Shown here one piece after another: positions 1 to 9,416 of a stretch of DNA of 22,530 nt. The stretch spans positions 1 through 22,530 of the forward strand of contig JAFDAE010000007.1 of the NCBI GenBank assembly GCA_019314005.1. Direction: 5' to 3'. Position 1 is the stretch's first letter. Each line of letters starts with the position of its first letter. The notes under the pieces are model-generated. The model was not told the origin of the DNA. It searched no databases and saw nothing but the letters and a program-made list of their open reading frames with translations. Made by a program: the position numbers and the translations under genes. This DNA is from Deltaproteobacteria bacterium. Lineage in GTDB: Bacteria > Desulfobacterota > Desulfobacteria > C00003060 > C00003106.

Positions 1-1110
1 TTCCTTGCGCCCCCAGGGCTTCCAGATAAAAACCCCCAGAATGATGAGGATCATCACGAATGAAAGAGGGGGCAAAAACTTCCTGGCATTCAAGGTGACG
101 GTGATTTCCTTCGATGTGAGGGGCTTTGCCCTGATCGCATCTTGCTCCCGGGTCGGAATGCCCTGCTTGATGTTTTGCAGCTCGCTGTAAACGTCTTCGG
201 CACTCTGGTAACGTTTCTCCTTATCCTTCTCCAGACATTTCAAAATGATTTGGTTCAAATCATCCGGGATCTCGGCATTGAATTCTTGGGGGGACCTGGG
301 AACTTCGCTTTTATGCTTCACCCCGATGACGAAAGGCGTATCGCCTTCAAAGGGAACACGGCCCGTGAGCATTTCATACAGAGTCACTCCCAGAGAATAA
401 AGGTCGGACCGCTGATCCGTCTCTTTCCCCTCGACTTGTTCCGGCGCCATGTATTCAGGGGTTCCGATGATCACCCCCGCGCCCGTTATCCCTTTCGCTT
501 CGAGCGAGCGGGCGATGCCGAAATCCATGATGTGGGCATTTCCCGCGCCATCGATCATGATATTGCCGGGCTTCAGGTCCCGATGAACGAAACCCAGTCG
601 ATGGGCCTCCGACAAACCTTCACAAACCTGCTCCGCAATGGTTATCGCCTGACCGGGACTCAACCGCCCCATCTTTCTTGTCAGGCTCTTTAAATCCTCT
701 CCCTTGATGAACTCCATGGTAATAAAGTGGACGCCATCCGACTCGCCCAGATCAAACATCCGGCACACGTTTTTATGGGCGATCATGCGCGCCGTCTTCA
801 ACTCGTTTTGAAATCTTTCTATCGTCTTCGCATCGCTTGCGACTTCAGGTTTTATCAGTTTGAGCGCAATCTCTTGATGCAGTTTCGTATCTTCGACCCG
901 ATATACCCGCCCCATCCCTCCTTTTCCCAATTCTTCAATGATTTCATAGCGATCCGCCAGCTTGGTCCCCCGGGTCATCTCTTCCCTGGATGTTTCGATG
1001 GTCTTTGTGGCTTCATCACTTTGAGAGGAAGAAAGAGGTGTCGCACATTTGCCGCAAAACAGAGTGTCATCCGGATTCTCATGCCGGCATTTGGGACATT
1101 TGATCGTCAT
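1..1110 (-). CDS. Membrane-anchored Ser/Thr protein kinase with N-terminal zinc ribbon (3' end outside window)
   Basis: Reading leftward from the ATG at 1108-1110 gives 370 open codons that run off the window, so the C-terminus is missing. The protein begins with a zinc ribbon (CPKC then CGKC). The kinase domain follows, with a GKGGMG ATP loop, HRDLKPGN catalytic loop (H176, D178), DFG at 196-198 and an APE-type motif, then a Pro/Lys-rich linker and a hydrophobic helix ending IWKPWGRKE at the window edge. Its motifs fall at the same residue numbers as the kinase at 6469-8952, so the two are close paralogs. That paralog continues with TolB-like and TPR domains, which this one probably shares. 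The kinase is expected to act in the cytoplasm and sense through an extracytoplasmic tail; substrates are unknown. AAGGGG lies four bases before the ATG. Confidence 0.93.
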   Translation of the reverse strand, partial: MTIKCPKCRHENPDDTLFCGKCATPLSSSQSDEATKTIETSREEMTRGTKLADRYEIIEELGKGGMGRVYRVEDTKLHQEIALKLIKPEVASDAKTIERFQNELKTARMIAHKNVCRMFDLGESDGVHFITMEFIKGEDLKSLTRKMGRLSPGQAITIAEQVCEGLSEAHRLGFVHRDLKPGNIMIDGAGNAHIMDFGIARSLEAKGITGAGVIIGTPEYMAPEQVEGKETDQRSDLYSLGVTLYEMLTGRVPFEGDTPFVIGVKHKSEVPRSPQEFNAEIPDDLNQIILKCLEKDKEKRYQSAEDVYSELQNIKQGIPTREQDAIRAKPLTSKEITVTLNARKFLPPLSFVMILIILGVFIWKPWGRKE

Positions 1111-1140
1111 GATTCCCCTTTTTACTCATGACGGGAAAAC
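1111..1140 (-). promoter_or_regulatory. Kinase leader with SD-pairing potential
   Basis: On the minus strand the leader reads TTCCC, about 15 bases, then AAGGGGA and the ATG. TTCCC (1133-1137) can pair with GGGAA (1113-1117), which contains the Shine-Dalgarno. The same arrangement precedes the two other kinase genes in this window. A control role is inference; the pairing is only 5 bp. Confidence 0.35.
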
Positions 1141-1817
1141 GCTTGTCCTTAGGCTTAACGCAATCCCCTCTTAGATAAGAAATTCATATCATACCGGCGA
1201 ATGAGATGTCAATCGAGGGGAGAATCGATGTTACGGCTTAAAAAGGAGCCAAAAAATATCCGGACTTCAGGATTCATCCGGCGGGAGGTGCTTGCGACAT
1301 CATTTTCCTGGATTGCCACCAACAGAATAAAAAGAGAATACCAGCCAACGGGAGGGTATAGAACAGCGATCCTTCCATGTCTTTTAAGGCTAAATTGAGG
1401 AAATAACCGGTTAAGATCATCAAGCCTCCAGCGGCTTCACGATTTCAGCCGACATCCCGGCTTGAACGATGAAATATACGCATATGTTGAATCGAAGAGG
1501 CAGAGGAGTGCCGAGTTCAGCTGATAGATTAAAATAAAACCAACTTCTTTCTGTTTAAAAAATCTTGATTCCCTGTCTGAATTATTAATAATAGACATTT
1601 AGACCGCAAAATCACCGGCATATCCAACTCGATATGAAGGGAATGTGAGAAGAAACGATTTTTTTCGAATACATTATCGATCGCTTGATAAAACCAGGAT
1701 AATGGAATAGGAAGCGCCAAGATCCGTAATCCCCCAGGAGAAAAGGCAATATAATACATGTTGGAATTCAGTTCGTACATTTTCAATCGTTACTTTCATT
1801 GTATCAGGTAGATCGGG
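1141..1817. other. Gap between divergent genes; only weak ORFs
   Basis: This 677-base stretch lies between a leftward kinase and a rightward membrane protein. It contains the possible small gene at 1274-1420 (listed separately). A leftward 85-codon frame from a TTG at 1786 has odd composition and no clear Shine-Dalgarno, and I do not support it. A second leftward frame ending VKPLEA stops by overlapping the start of the small gene (TGATG). I see no RNA gene or convincing promoter. Confidence 0.5.
1274..1420 (-). CDS. Possible small membrane protein, 48 aa
   Basis: An ATG at 1418-1420 opens 48 codons beginning MILTGYFLNLALKDMEG. A hydrophobic helix follows (about residues 20-34, LFYTLPLAGILFLFCWW), then a short basic tail. 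GGAGG lies four bases upstream, an excellent Shine-Dalgarno. The start overlaps the stop of a short upstream frame (MSAEIVKPLEA) in a TGATG arrangement typical of coupled translation. It reads toward the kinase at 1-1110, 163 bases away. I recognise no family. It could be a genuine single-pass peptide or the last helix of a decayed larger membrane protein. Confidence 0.35.
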   Translation of the reverse strand: MILTGYFLNLALKDMEGSLFYTLPLAGILFLFCWWQSRKMMSQAPPAG

Positions 1818-3782
1818 ATGAAGGTGTATTACCAGTCGATTGGTAAATCGTTAAGTATAGGCATCGCCCTATTCGGCGCATGGTCTTTGTATGCTCAAAC
1901 CCTTATGCTCTTTCGTGCCGACTTTACCACTCTAAAAACTTTTTCCATTATTCCCGTACTGGGCGTAATTGCTTTGCTTTTTTGCATTCGCAACAGACAT
2001 GAACCGCAGCCCGGTTTGGCATCCTGCTTTCAGGAGACAAGACATAAGCCGTTTCTCCGACTTCCCCAATGGTTCTGGTTCTTGACGCCTTTCGTTTTAG
2101 CTGGATTTTTTGCGCTTACCGGCTTGCAGTGGCTTTGCTGGCTATTATCGGCGGTATATCTGCTGGCTGCAAAACACGCATTCTCCTCTGATTCATCTCC
2201 CAAGCCAATGATAGATCCGAAAAGCACTGTTTGGGAACTGATTGGATTAACCTGTATCTGTGGAATTGTCGTGTTCCTCAGCCTGGGAGCGCATCGTCCT
2301 GATGCGGATGATGCCTTTTTTGTCAGTCTGGCTTCCGCCGCAATAGACAATCCGGAAGAACCTCTTTACGGTTTTGATAATCTTTATAGAAGCGGGCTTC
2401 CCTTGGTGGAGCAACACCTCCACTTTGGGCAAACCTATGAATATTTCATTGCGGTCCTGGCTGATTTCACTGGGATTCCCGTACGTGTTCTTTACTATGT
2501 ATTACTGCCTGCGCTTTTGGCGCCGATCGGCATTTTGGTGTATTGGATCTTGCTACGCCGCTTTCTGCCCCGCCGTTCCGCCTTAATCGGATTGACAGGA
2601 TTAGTCATAATCCTCGCTTTATGGGGAGATGGGCACCACACCTATGGCAACTTTGCATTTGTACGAATGTTTCAGGGGAAAGCGATCTATCTGATGGTGG
2701 CGCTTCCGATGATTGTCCATTCGGCCCTTGAATACACCCACACTCCGAGCAGGCGAAACTGGCTGTTCTTGATGCTTCATCAATGTGCTGCCGTCGGCTT
2801 CACGATAAACGGTCTGGTGGTTGCCCCCTTGGCATCCGCTCTCATCTTATTGTCAAGGATCCAATTCTCACGAACGTTCCGGCGCGGAGCCATGAAGGGT
2901 TTGGCTGCCGGTTTTCCTCTGGTTCTCGTCGGTATCGGCATGATCTACCATTTGCGTTCATACCATGTCCCTGAGCAGGTGGATCCCTTGTTTCTTGGCT
3001 ATCAAGCCCTGGGAATCAATAGGGTAAGCCTTGTCCTGCTTGGTCTGCTCATACTGCCCGCTTTGTCGAGGGCGGCAAAACTGCGGGAGTCAGCTTGGCT
3101 CAGCAGCTATGTTTTTATTTCCTCTGCCCTGCTGTTATGTCCCGCGGTACCAAAGTTTCTGGGCTTGAATCTCGCGCCTGTGTTCAGTTGGCGTATCTTT
3201 TGGTGTTGGCCGGTTCCCTTGCTCCTTTGCTTAACGATCGGTGCCGCAACAATAAAATCGCTGCCCCGTCCCTGGTTCGGGCTTTGTTTGCTGGGCATTG
3301 CGTTAGCGGCATTCGCCCTTGCCGGACCAAGGGCTGTAAACCGAAACAATTGGAACTTTAGAAATATGGGTACATTCAAAGTAACCCAATCCTACAAAGT
3401 GGCGCAACACCTCATGGGCCTATCTCCGAATAATGGTCTTACACTCGTGCCGGAAGACTTGGCTGTCAATTTATGCGGTTTCCGGGGTGCCCCGCCATTA
3501 ATCGCCGTTCGCCAACTGTATCTCAAGAAGCTGCGGGGCAGTATACCGGAGCAGGACTGGGCGGATCGTTTCAGCCTTCTCGCCTACATCGGGGGTATGA
3601 CCAAAGGTCTGAGGGCAAACTGGGTAATGGAACAGATTGACACGCGAGGCATCACCACGGTCGCCTTCCGATATACTCATCCGCACACAGATTCTCTTGT
3701 GAAGTCTCTGGTTGAAAATAACTTCCGGGTAACACGATATTCCGGTTACATACTGGCGATAAGACCGCAAAAGGAAGAATGA
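1818..3782 (+). CDS. Polytopic membrane protein, possibly DUF6077 / GT-C-like
   Basis: A 654-residue protein with about 12-13 hydrophobic segments across residues 10-500 and a soluble C-terminal part of roughly 140 residues. After the helix near 140-157 comes a loop with an acidic motif (PDADD, D162/D164/D165). Further on is GDGHHTYGNFAFVR...QGKAIYL (about 270-292). The acidic loop after an early helix recalls GT-C glycosyltransferases, which use lipid-linked sugars. The QGKA region recalls DUF6077 proteins as I remember them. Both are resemblance only. The ATG at 1818 is preceded by AGGTAGATCGGG, a usable but imperfect ribosome site. It stands alone, divergent from the genes to its left, with the permease following after 214 bases. 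The reaction, if any, is unknown. Confidence 0.85.
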   Translation: MKVYYQSIGKSLSIGIALFGAWSLYAQTLMLFRADFTTLKTFSIIPVLGVIALLFCIRNRHEPQPGLASCFQETRHKPFLRLPQWFWFLTPFVLAGFFALTGLQWLCWLLSAVYLLAAKHAFSSDSSPKPMIDPKSTVWELIGLTCICGIVVFLSLGAHRPDADDAFFVSLASAAIDNPEEPLYGFDNLYRSGLPLVEQHLHFGQTYEYFIAVLADFTGIPVRVLYYVLLPALLAPIGILVYWILLRRFLPRRSALIGLTGLVIILALWGDGHHTYGNFAFVRMFQGKAIYLMVALPMIVHSALEYTHTPSRRNWLFLMLHQCAAVGFTINGLVVAPLASALILLSRIQFSRTFRRGAMKGLAAGFPLVLVGIGMIYHLRSYHVPEQVDPLFLGYQALGINRVSLVLLGLLILPALSRAAKLRESAWLSSYVFISSALLLCPAVPKFLGLNLAPVFSWRIFWCWPVPLLLCLTIGAATIKSLPRPWFGLCLLGIALAAFALAGPRAVNRNNWNFRNMGTFKVTQSYKVAQHLMGLSPNNGLTLVPEDLAVNLCGFRGAPPLIAVRQLYLKKLRGSIPEQDWADRFSLLAYIGGMTKGLRANWVMEQIDTRGITTVAFRYTHPHTDSLVKSLVENNFRVTRYSGYILAIRPQKEE

Positions 3783-3921
3783 CGCGTATTTTAACATTTT
3801 TTGCGACATAGAGAAGTCTGTAAACGATTTTCATATGATTTTAAGCATGAAGATCTCTGTTTTCAACAATATGGAATTATTTTTCTGTTCAATAAGAAAG
3901 CCGTAAGTTCAAGCCGAAGGT

Positions 3922-3984
3922 TTACTTCCCGTACATGATTTTTATCTCCCGCACCTCGGCAACCGTTTGGGTGCGGTCGGCGTC
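3922..3984 (-). pseudogene. Possible C-terminal gene remnant (20 codons)
   Basis: Read leftward this gives DADRTQTVAEVREIKIMYGK then a stop, bounded upstream by another stop. The composition is protein-like and differs from the noisy frames around it. The source gene is not recognised. The remnant overlaps the hairpin just upstream of the permease. It may be chance. Confidence 0.2.
3949..3976 (+). promoter_or_regulatory. Hairpin just upstream of the permease start
   Basis: CCGCACC at 3949-3955 and GGTGCGG at 3970-3976 form a perfect 7-bp stem with a 14-base loop, ending 20 bases before the ATG at 3997. There is no T run, so it is not a classic terminator. It could affect translation of the permease, which lacks a strong Shine-Dalgarno. 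Function is inferred. Confidence 0.3.
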
Positions 3985-3996
3985 TTAACTCATGAC

Positions 3997-6378
3997 ATGT
4001 TCAAAAACTATTTCAAAATCGCATTCAGAAACCTTATCAAACAGAAAAGCTGGACCTTGATCAGTCTTTTCAGTTTGGCCGTGGGCATAACCTGTTTCAT
4101 GCTCTTGATGCTCTATTCACGATATGAACTGAGCTATGATTCATTCTTCAAGCACAGCGACCGGATATTCCAGCTCGGGCAGTACCTCCCGGACTGGAAA
4201 CACGGGGGCTCCAACTATTTCGCCTCCACATCGGGGATAGTCGCCCCGACATTGAAAGAGGAATTCCCGGATGTCGCTTATGCGGTCCGGACGAAAGAAG
4301 TCAAATCCCCTCTCATTTACCGTGAAAAGAGCATCCTGGGAAGAGGGTTGTATGCCGACCGGGATTTTCTCAAGGTATTCACTTTCCCGGTAATAACCGG
4401 GGACAGCGACACCGCCTTGAAAGATCCGTTTTCCATCGTTCTTTCACAGAGCCTGTCGGAAAAATTGTTCGGCAGTGAAGATCCCATCGGGAAGATCATC
4501 ACATATCAAAACGGGCGCGTGCTGAAAGTCACCGGCATCGTCGAGGATATCCCCGGGAACACCCATCTCAAATTCGATTACTTGATTTCCTTTCTAACGA
4601 TGTATTCCCTCCGCGATGATATCGACAGTTCATGGGGAATTTTGAATTACAACAGCTACATTCAATTGAAGGATAAGGTCTCGTACCTGGATTTCGAAAA
4701 AAAGCTGCCGGCCATCGTGTCTAAATATCACGACCGGAATTCGAACAACCGCCGGTACTTTTTGATCCCGCTCCAAAATATTCACTTTGAAACCCATGTC
4801 AATTTTCATATATCGGATATAATCGACAAAAAGAGTATTTACCTGTTGATATCAATTGCTTTTTTGATCCTCATCATATCCTGCATCAATTACGTCAACC
4901 TGGCCACGGCGCGGGCCGGAGCCAGGAACAAAGAGGTGGGCATCCGCAAAACCGTCGGCGCAACGGAACGGCAGCTCAGGAAGCAATTCCTGGGCGAATC
5001 GTTCGTGCTGACCTTTTTCAGCATCCTTGTGTCGCTCGGAACCGCATGCCTCCTATTCCCTGTGTTCAGACACATTGCGGGGAGCGCGATCCCCATGTCC
5101 ATATTCCTGAGTTGGGCGAATGCCGCCGGACTTATGGTTTTGTTTCTGATAGTGGGATTCCTCTCCGGAGCTTACCCCGCTTTTTACCTTTCGGCATTTA
5201 AACCCTTGAATGTCCTGAAAAACACTTTCGGATCCAGCCGATCGGGCGACCGACTGAGGTTCCGCAACATTCTCCTGGTCTTTCAATTCGGCGTGACGGT
5301 CGTCCTGTTGGTGTCCGCCGTAACGATTCAAAAGCAGCTCCTATTTATTAAAAACCAGGACATCGGCTACAACCGGGATAATGTCGTGACCGTACGCATC
5401 TGGAACAAAGAGAGCCGGGAAAATTTTCAAACGATCAAAAGGGAACTGCTCAAAAATCCTCAGATTTCCGCCGCCGCGGTAGCCAACACGACTCCGCTCA
5501 TCTTGACCGAAGCCAACGACATCCAGGTAGAAACAGAAACCGGAGAAATGATGGAACTGCCGATGGTCACCACCTATTTTATCGATGAGGATTATGTGGA
5601 CCTGTTTAATATGAAAATCACAGCCGGGAGGAACTTTTCGCTCAATTTAAACGCCGATATCGAGAACCAAGTGATCCTCAATGAAACCGCGGCCCGCATA
5701 GCCGGACTCGAAGAACCCGTCGGCAAAAGAATCAACAAGTGGGGACAAAACATGCGGATCATCGGTGTGGTCGATGATTTCCATTTCACCTCCTTCCGGA
5801 GTGAGATCAAGCCCCTGATGTTTCAGTACATACCGGAAAGAAGCCATGTTTTCCTGGTCAAGATCGGAAGTGATGATATGCGGAAAACTCTTGGATATAT
5901 CAATTCCACTTTCCGCCGCTTCTCGCCGAATTTCACCTTCGATTACGCGCTCATGGATGATCTCTATTTGAACCTTTACAAAAGAGAGGGAGATTTGGGA
6001 AGGATCATCCTGAGCTTTTCGATCTTGACCATGATCATCGCCGCCATCGGGCTGTACGGACTGATATCATTCGTAGTCAGGAAAAAAACCAAGGAGATCG
6101 GGATCAGAAAAGTCCTGGGGGCTTCGGTTTTTTCGGTAACGAGCCTGATCCTGAAACAATTCTTCATGCCTATTGCATTAGCGGTTATGATTTCGCTGCC
6201 CGTCGCCTATTATTTATCCCATGAATGGCTCGAGGGATTCGTTTATCGCATCGGTTTGAATGTCGGGCTGTTCGCTTTTTCGATCGCCGTCATTTTGATT
6301 GTTGCGGTCCTCAGCATCGGCCGCCAAACCATCCGGGCGGCCCTTGCAAACCCCTCCCACACCCTAAAGCATGAATAG
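3997..6378 (+). CDS. ABC transporter permease, FtsX/MacB family, double-module
   Basis: I choose the ATG at 3997 (793 aa, MFKNYFKIAFRNL), the usual beginning of this family. An in-frame TTG 30 bases earlier is less likely. Two copies of the same layout are fused: membrane helix (about 20-40), MacB-type periplasmic domain (about 50-270), three FtsX helices (about 280-410); then a helix near 425-445, a second periplasmic domain and three more helices to the end. Both FtsX modules carry the conserved coupling segment (NKEVGIRKTVGA and TKEIGIRKVLGA) that contacts the ATPase. Such permeases drive mechanotransmission or export rather than import, with an ATPase like MacB or LolD. No ATPase or membrane-fusion gene lies nearby, so the partner must be encoded elsewhere. 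The stop is 90 bases from the convergent kinase stop. Confidence 0.93.
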   Translation: MFKNYFKIAFRNLIKQKSWTLISLFSLAVGITCFMLLMLYSRYELSYDSFFKHSDRIFQLGQYLPDWKHGGSNYFASTSGIVAPTLKEEFPDVAYAVRTKEVKSPLIYREKSILGRGLYADRDFLKVFTFPVITGDSDTALKDPFSIVLSQSLSEKLFGSEDPIGKIITYQNGRVLKVTGIVEDIPGNTHLKFDYLISFLTMYSLRDDIDSSWGILNYNSYIQLKDKVSYLDFEKKLPAIVSKYHDRNSNNRRYFLIPLQNIHFETHVNFHISDIIDKKSIYLLISIAFLILIISCINYVNLATARAGARNKEVGIRKTVGATERQLRKQFLGESFVLTFFSILVSLGTACLLFPVFRHIAGSAIPMSIFLSWANAAGLMVLFLIVGFLSGAYPAFYLSAFKPLNVLKNTFGSSRSGDRLRFRNILLVFQFGVTVVLLVSAVTIQKQLLFIKNQDIGYNRDNVVTVRIWNKESRENFQTIKRELLKNPQISAAAVANTTPLILTEANDIQVETETGEMMELPMVTTYFIDEDYVDLFNMKITAGRNFSLNLNADIENQVILNETAARIAGLEEPVGKRINKWGQNMRIIGVVDDFHFTSFRSEIKPLMFQYIPERSHVFLVKIGSDDMRKTLGYINSTFRRFSPNFTFDYALMDDLYLNLYKREGDLGRIILSFSILTMIIAAIGLYGLISFVVRKKTKEIGIRKVLGASVFSVTSLILKQFFMPIALAVMISLPVAYYLSHEWLEGFVYRIGLNVGLFAFSIAVILIVAVLSIGRQTIRAALANPSHTLKHE

Positions 6379-6440
6379 ATGATTTGAAATCCAAGACCTG
6401 CTGACACAGAATCATCGAGATCCTTACTCCATTTTCCTCA

Positions 6441-6458
6441 ACCGGAATCCATTCCGGT
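6441..6458. terminator. Perfect inverted repeat between convergent genes
   Basis: ACCGGAATCCATTCCGGT is self-complementary except for the two central bases, giving a 6-8 bp stem. It sits between the stops of the permease (+) and the kinase (-), the right place for a shared terminator. Neither strand shows a following T run, so intrinsic termination is doubtful. Confidence 0.35.
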
Positions 6459-6468
6459 CCTGACGATT

Positions 6469-8952
6469 CTACTCAAGATTCATTTTTTTCAGCAGAGCCT
6501 TGAATCTCGGATTGGAGCGAAGGCTGTCGAATCTTGGATCTACTTTAAGCAAAACCATTCGCGGTTCACGCCTCTCAAGAGACTTTTCCAGCCAATCCAG
6601 CGCCTGATCGCTATCACCCAGACCGATATAAATCCTGGCCATGGGAAGCGCTCGAACAGCCCCTCGCTTCCATTCTTCCTTCATTTCTCCGAGTATCTCC
6701 AGAGCTTTGTCTTTTTGTCCCGCCTGTGCGTAAGCTATTCCGAGGCCGTGCCTATTTCCACTTTTTTGATACGCCGTAATGGCTTCCTCGTACATTCCCT
6801 TTTCCAGATAAACTCTTCCAAGTGTGCGGTAAGGCAGGTGGAAATCCGAATCCAGTTCAAGTGTTTTCCGGCACTGTTCGATGGCCCTTTCATAGTGCCG
6901 CGCATAGAAAAGAATGTACGCCTTTATGTAATTAATAAGCAGCGAGAGAGGATCAATTTCATATGCCCGACTGATCTCTGCGATAGCTTCCTCATGTCTC
7001 CCCGTCCATGACAAATACTCGGCATACCAGTGATGAGCCGTCACATAGTCGGTCTTGCTCTGAACCGCCCGTTTCAATTCCGTCTCAGCCGCTTCCCAAT
7101 CCCAGTCGCTGTACATCTTAATGAAACCCAGTGCCGAATGAGCCTCAGCGAGAGTATCATTAATGTCCAGCGCCCTCTTCACCGCTGATTTCGCTTTCAC
7201 AAACGCTTCCTCCGGCAAGACGGAAGTATAGAAAGGAAGCAGGCTATAGGAATCAGCCAGGCGAGCGTATGCCAAGGCATAATCGGGGTCCAATTTAATC
7301 GCCTGCCCAAAATAGTCGATGGCTTTTCTTATATCACTTGGCGTCCTCTTCTCCCAGAAATAGATGCCCCTGAGAAAAAAATTATAGGCTTCGGAATTCC
7401 GGGTGTGCCGCGTCACAAATTCTGCCTTTTCTTCTCCTAAAAGCGTGATCCTCAGGTTATCCACAATCGATAGGGATATTTCATCCTGTAAAGCAAAAAT
7501 CTCTTCCATGTCACGTTCATATTTCTCAGACCAGATTGGGAAGCCGTCGGATACGTTAACAAGTTCAACGGTGATGCGTATTCTGTTTTCCGACTTCTGC
7601 AGGCTTCCCGCTAATACAGACTCCACATTGAGTTTTTTACCGATCTCCTGAACATCCAGATTCTTGCTTTTAAATGAAAAGGAAGAGGCCTGAGCCGGCA
7701 CTCTCAAATTTTCTATTTTGTTCAGTCGATTAATAAGTTCAGCCGCCAGGCCGTCACAAAAATATTCCTGATTTTTTTGGGGACTCAAATCATAAAAAGG
7801 AAGGACGGCAATAGATGACCTGTCCCCTGGAATAGGTGCCTCTCTTTTTTTTGTCCAAGGCCCCCAGAGGATCAATCCGACAGCCACTGCCGCAACAACA
7901 GCCGAAACGGGGATGAAGAGCTTCTTTAATTTAAATTGAACCGTGATTTCACGGGAAGTAAGCGGTTTTTTCCTTGACACCACCCTATCCGTCGTGGGCA
8001 GCCCTTGTTCTATCCTTTCTAATTCACAGCGTACATCATCGGAACTCTGATACCTCTTTTCTTTATCCTTTTCCATGCACCTCAGTATCACACGGTTTAG
8101 ATCATCTGGAATCTGTGTATTCAGCTCCTGGGGAGACTTGGGTATTTCGCCTTTGTGCTTCATTCCGATGGCAATTGCGGTGTCCCCCTCGAAAGGCACC
8201 CGGCCCGTCACCATCTCATAGAGGATGATACCCAGAGAGTAGATATCCGACCGCTGATCGACATCCTTGCCTTCCACCTGTTCGGGGCTCATGTACTCGG
8301 GAGTCCCGATCATCACGCCCGGTCCGGTGATCCCTTTTGCGGTCAGGGAGCGGGCGATCCCGAAATCCATGATCCGAACATTACCATCCCGGTCGATCAT
8401 GATGTTGTTGGACTTCAGATCACGGTGAATGACCTTCATCCTGTGGGCTTCCTGCAATCCTTCGCAGACCTGCTTGGCGATGGAAATGGTCCTGCCGACG
8501 GAAAGGATTCCTGACCGCCGGATGAAGCTCTTGAGATCCTCACCGGAAACATACTCCATGGCGATATAATAGCCGCCTTGTTCTCTGCCGAGATCATACA
8601 TGCGGCAGACGTTCTTATGACTGATTTTACGGGCGGTGATCAGTTCATTCCGGAAGCGCCGGATCGTCTTCTCGTCGGAAGCAATCTCGGGGTTGATCAG
8701 CTTGAGAGCTGTTTTCTCCTGGGTTTCTTTATCCAGGGCCTTGTAGATCTTTCCCATTCCCCCCGCACCCAACTCTTCGATGATCTGATACCTCCCGGCA
8801 AACGTGGAACCCGTGGTCAGCTCCTGACGAGAGGTTTCAATGGTTTGGGTCACGGGGGGCCGGGCTTCATCCGGCGAAGTCAACGGCGCAGCGCAGTTGC
8901 TGCAGAATCGTGCCGTATCAGAATTTTCAGAATGGCATATGGGACATTTCAT
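6469..8952 (-). CDS. Ser/Thr protein kinase: zinc ribbon, kinase, TM, TolB-like, TPR
   Basis: The 827-residue protein starts at the ATG at 8950-8952 after GAAGGGGAT. In order: zinc ribbon (C3, C6, C17, C20); kinase about 55-315 with ATP loop GAGGMG (62-67), K84, H176-R177-D178, N183, DFG 196-198 and SPE 222-224; basic linker; one membrane helix about 345-363; a TolB-like/adenylate-cyclase-associated domain about 380-500 (SIAVLPF...DGLAAELINRL); and TPR-type helical repeats from about 510 to the end, finishing LLKKMNLE. All catalytic residues are present, so it should be active. The catalytic-loop proline is replaced by serine (HRDLKSNN), as in the third kinase. The TolB/TPR part is expected outside the membrane, perhaps as a sensing surface. 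It is a close paralog of the kinase at 1-1110, for example RS-x-AKGITG in the activation segment. Confidence 0.95.
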   Translation of the reverse strand: MKCPICHSENSDTARFCSNCAAPLTSPDEARPPVTQTIETSRQELTTGSTFAGRYQIIEELGAGGMGKIYKALDKETQEKTALKLINPEIASDEKTIRRFRNELITARKISHKNVCRMYDLGREQGGYYIAMEYVSGEDLKSFIRRSGILSVGRTISIAKQVCEGLQEAHRMKVIHRDLKSNNIMIDRDGNVRIMDFGIARSLTAKGITGPGVMIGTPEYMSPEQVEGKDVDQRSDIYSLGIILYEMVTGRVPFEGDTAIAIGMKHKGEIPKSPQELNTQIPDDLNRVILRCMEKDKEKRYQSSDDVRCELERIEQGLPTTDRVVSRKKPLTSREITVQFKLKKLFIPVSAVVAAVAVGLILWGPWTKKREAPIPGDRSSIAVLPFYDLSPQKNQEYFCDGLAAELINRLNKIENLRVPAQASSFSFKSKNLDVQEIGKKLNVESVLAGSLQKSENRIRITVELVNVSDGFPIWSEKYERDMEEIFALQDEISLSIVDNLRITLLGEEKAEFVTRHTRNSEAYNFFLRGIYFWEKRTPSDIRKAIDYFGQAIKLDPDYALAYARLADSYSLLPFYTSVLPEEAFVKAKSAVKRALDINDTLAEAHSALGFIKMYSDWDWEAAETELKRAVQSKTDYVTAHHWYAEYLSWTGRHEEAIAEISRAYEIDPLSLLINYIKAYILFYARHYERAIEQCRKTLELDSDFHLPYRTLGRVYLEKGMYEEAITAYQKSGNRHGLGIAYAQAGQKDKALEILGEMKEEWKRGAVRALPMARIYIGLGDSDQALDWLEKSLERREPRMVLLKVDPRFDSLRSNPRFKALLKKMNLE

Positions 8953-8980
8953 ATCCCCTTCTCCCTTTGCTCAAGGGAAT
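8953..8980 (-). promoter_or_regulatory. Kinase leader hairpin next to the SD
   Basis: On the minus strand TTCCCTT (8979-8973) can pair with AAGGGAG (8967-8961) around a 5-base GAGCA loop, immediately before the GAAGGGGAT ribosome site. TTCCC could alternatively pair with the site itself. The other two kinase leaders have the same TTCCC...AGGGGA order. A switch role is inference. Confidence 0.4.
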
Positions 8981-9366
8981 TTTATCCTTTGGTATCAAGA
9001 TAGTCAATGAGAAGGCTTATCATCGGGTCATCAATCGGGGATCAGGCTCACTGGAATGGGATGCCTTTTTCTTCGTAATCATGTAACCCTACAAGCATGG
9101 TTGTTGTATGTGAAAATCGCTGATTAAGAAAAATCACGAGTGGTCCGAATTCAGCTGAGACGGCACAATTTTCATCCTATTGATGTACGTATTACATAAA
9201 CCTCAAATCCAACATCCAGGGAGCGGGTCAAGAGATTTCCCGCCGGCTGGAAATATCAGAAAAGCAGACCCGACAAAAAAGAAGCCCACATCACTATATG
9301 CAGACTAACACACGCATAAATTTGTAACTTCAGTCGAATCAACGAGCAATGCTTTATTTTCTCTCG
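8981..9366. other. Gap between the second kinase and the DUF4438-like gene; no gene seen
   Basis: About 390 bases with no credible frame on either strand. It holds one copy of the dispersed motif GAAAAATCACGAGTGGTCC (from 9128), also seen in degenerate form near 15081 and 22351. No RNA gene is visible. Confidence 0.5.
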
Positions 9367-9386
9367 AAAAAGCCCGCCCCGCAGGC
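9367..9386 (-). terminator. Intrinsic terminator of the DUF4438-like gene
   Basis: Read on the minus strand, GCCTG-CGGGG-CGGGC forms a 5-bp GC-rich stem (one G-T pair) with a 5-base loop, followed at once by TTTTT. It begins 31 bases beyond the stop codon at 9417. Position and form fit Rho-independent termination. Confidence 0.6.
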
Positions 9387-9416
9387 CTCAGGATGACATC
9401 GCGGTCTTGAGATGCA

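Noticed and set aside
142..693. 183-codon plus-strand frame near the left edge
   Set aside because: Antisense of the kinase domain; the leftward frame carries HRD, DFG and the ATP loop.
1529..1786. 85-codon minus-strand frame from TTG
   Set aside because: No clear ribosome site, irregular composition and no recognised motif.
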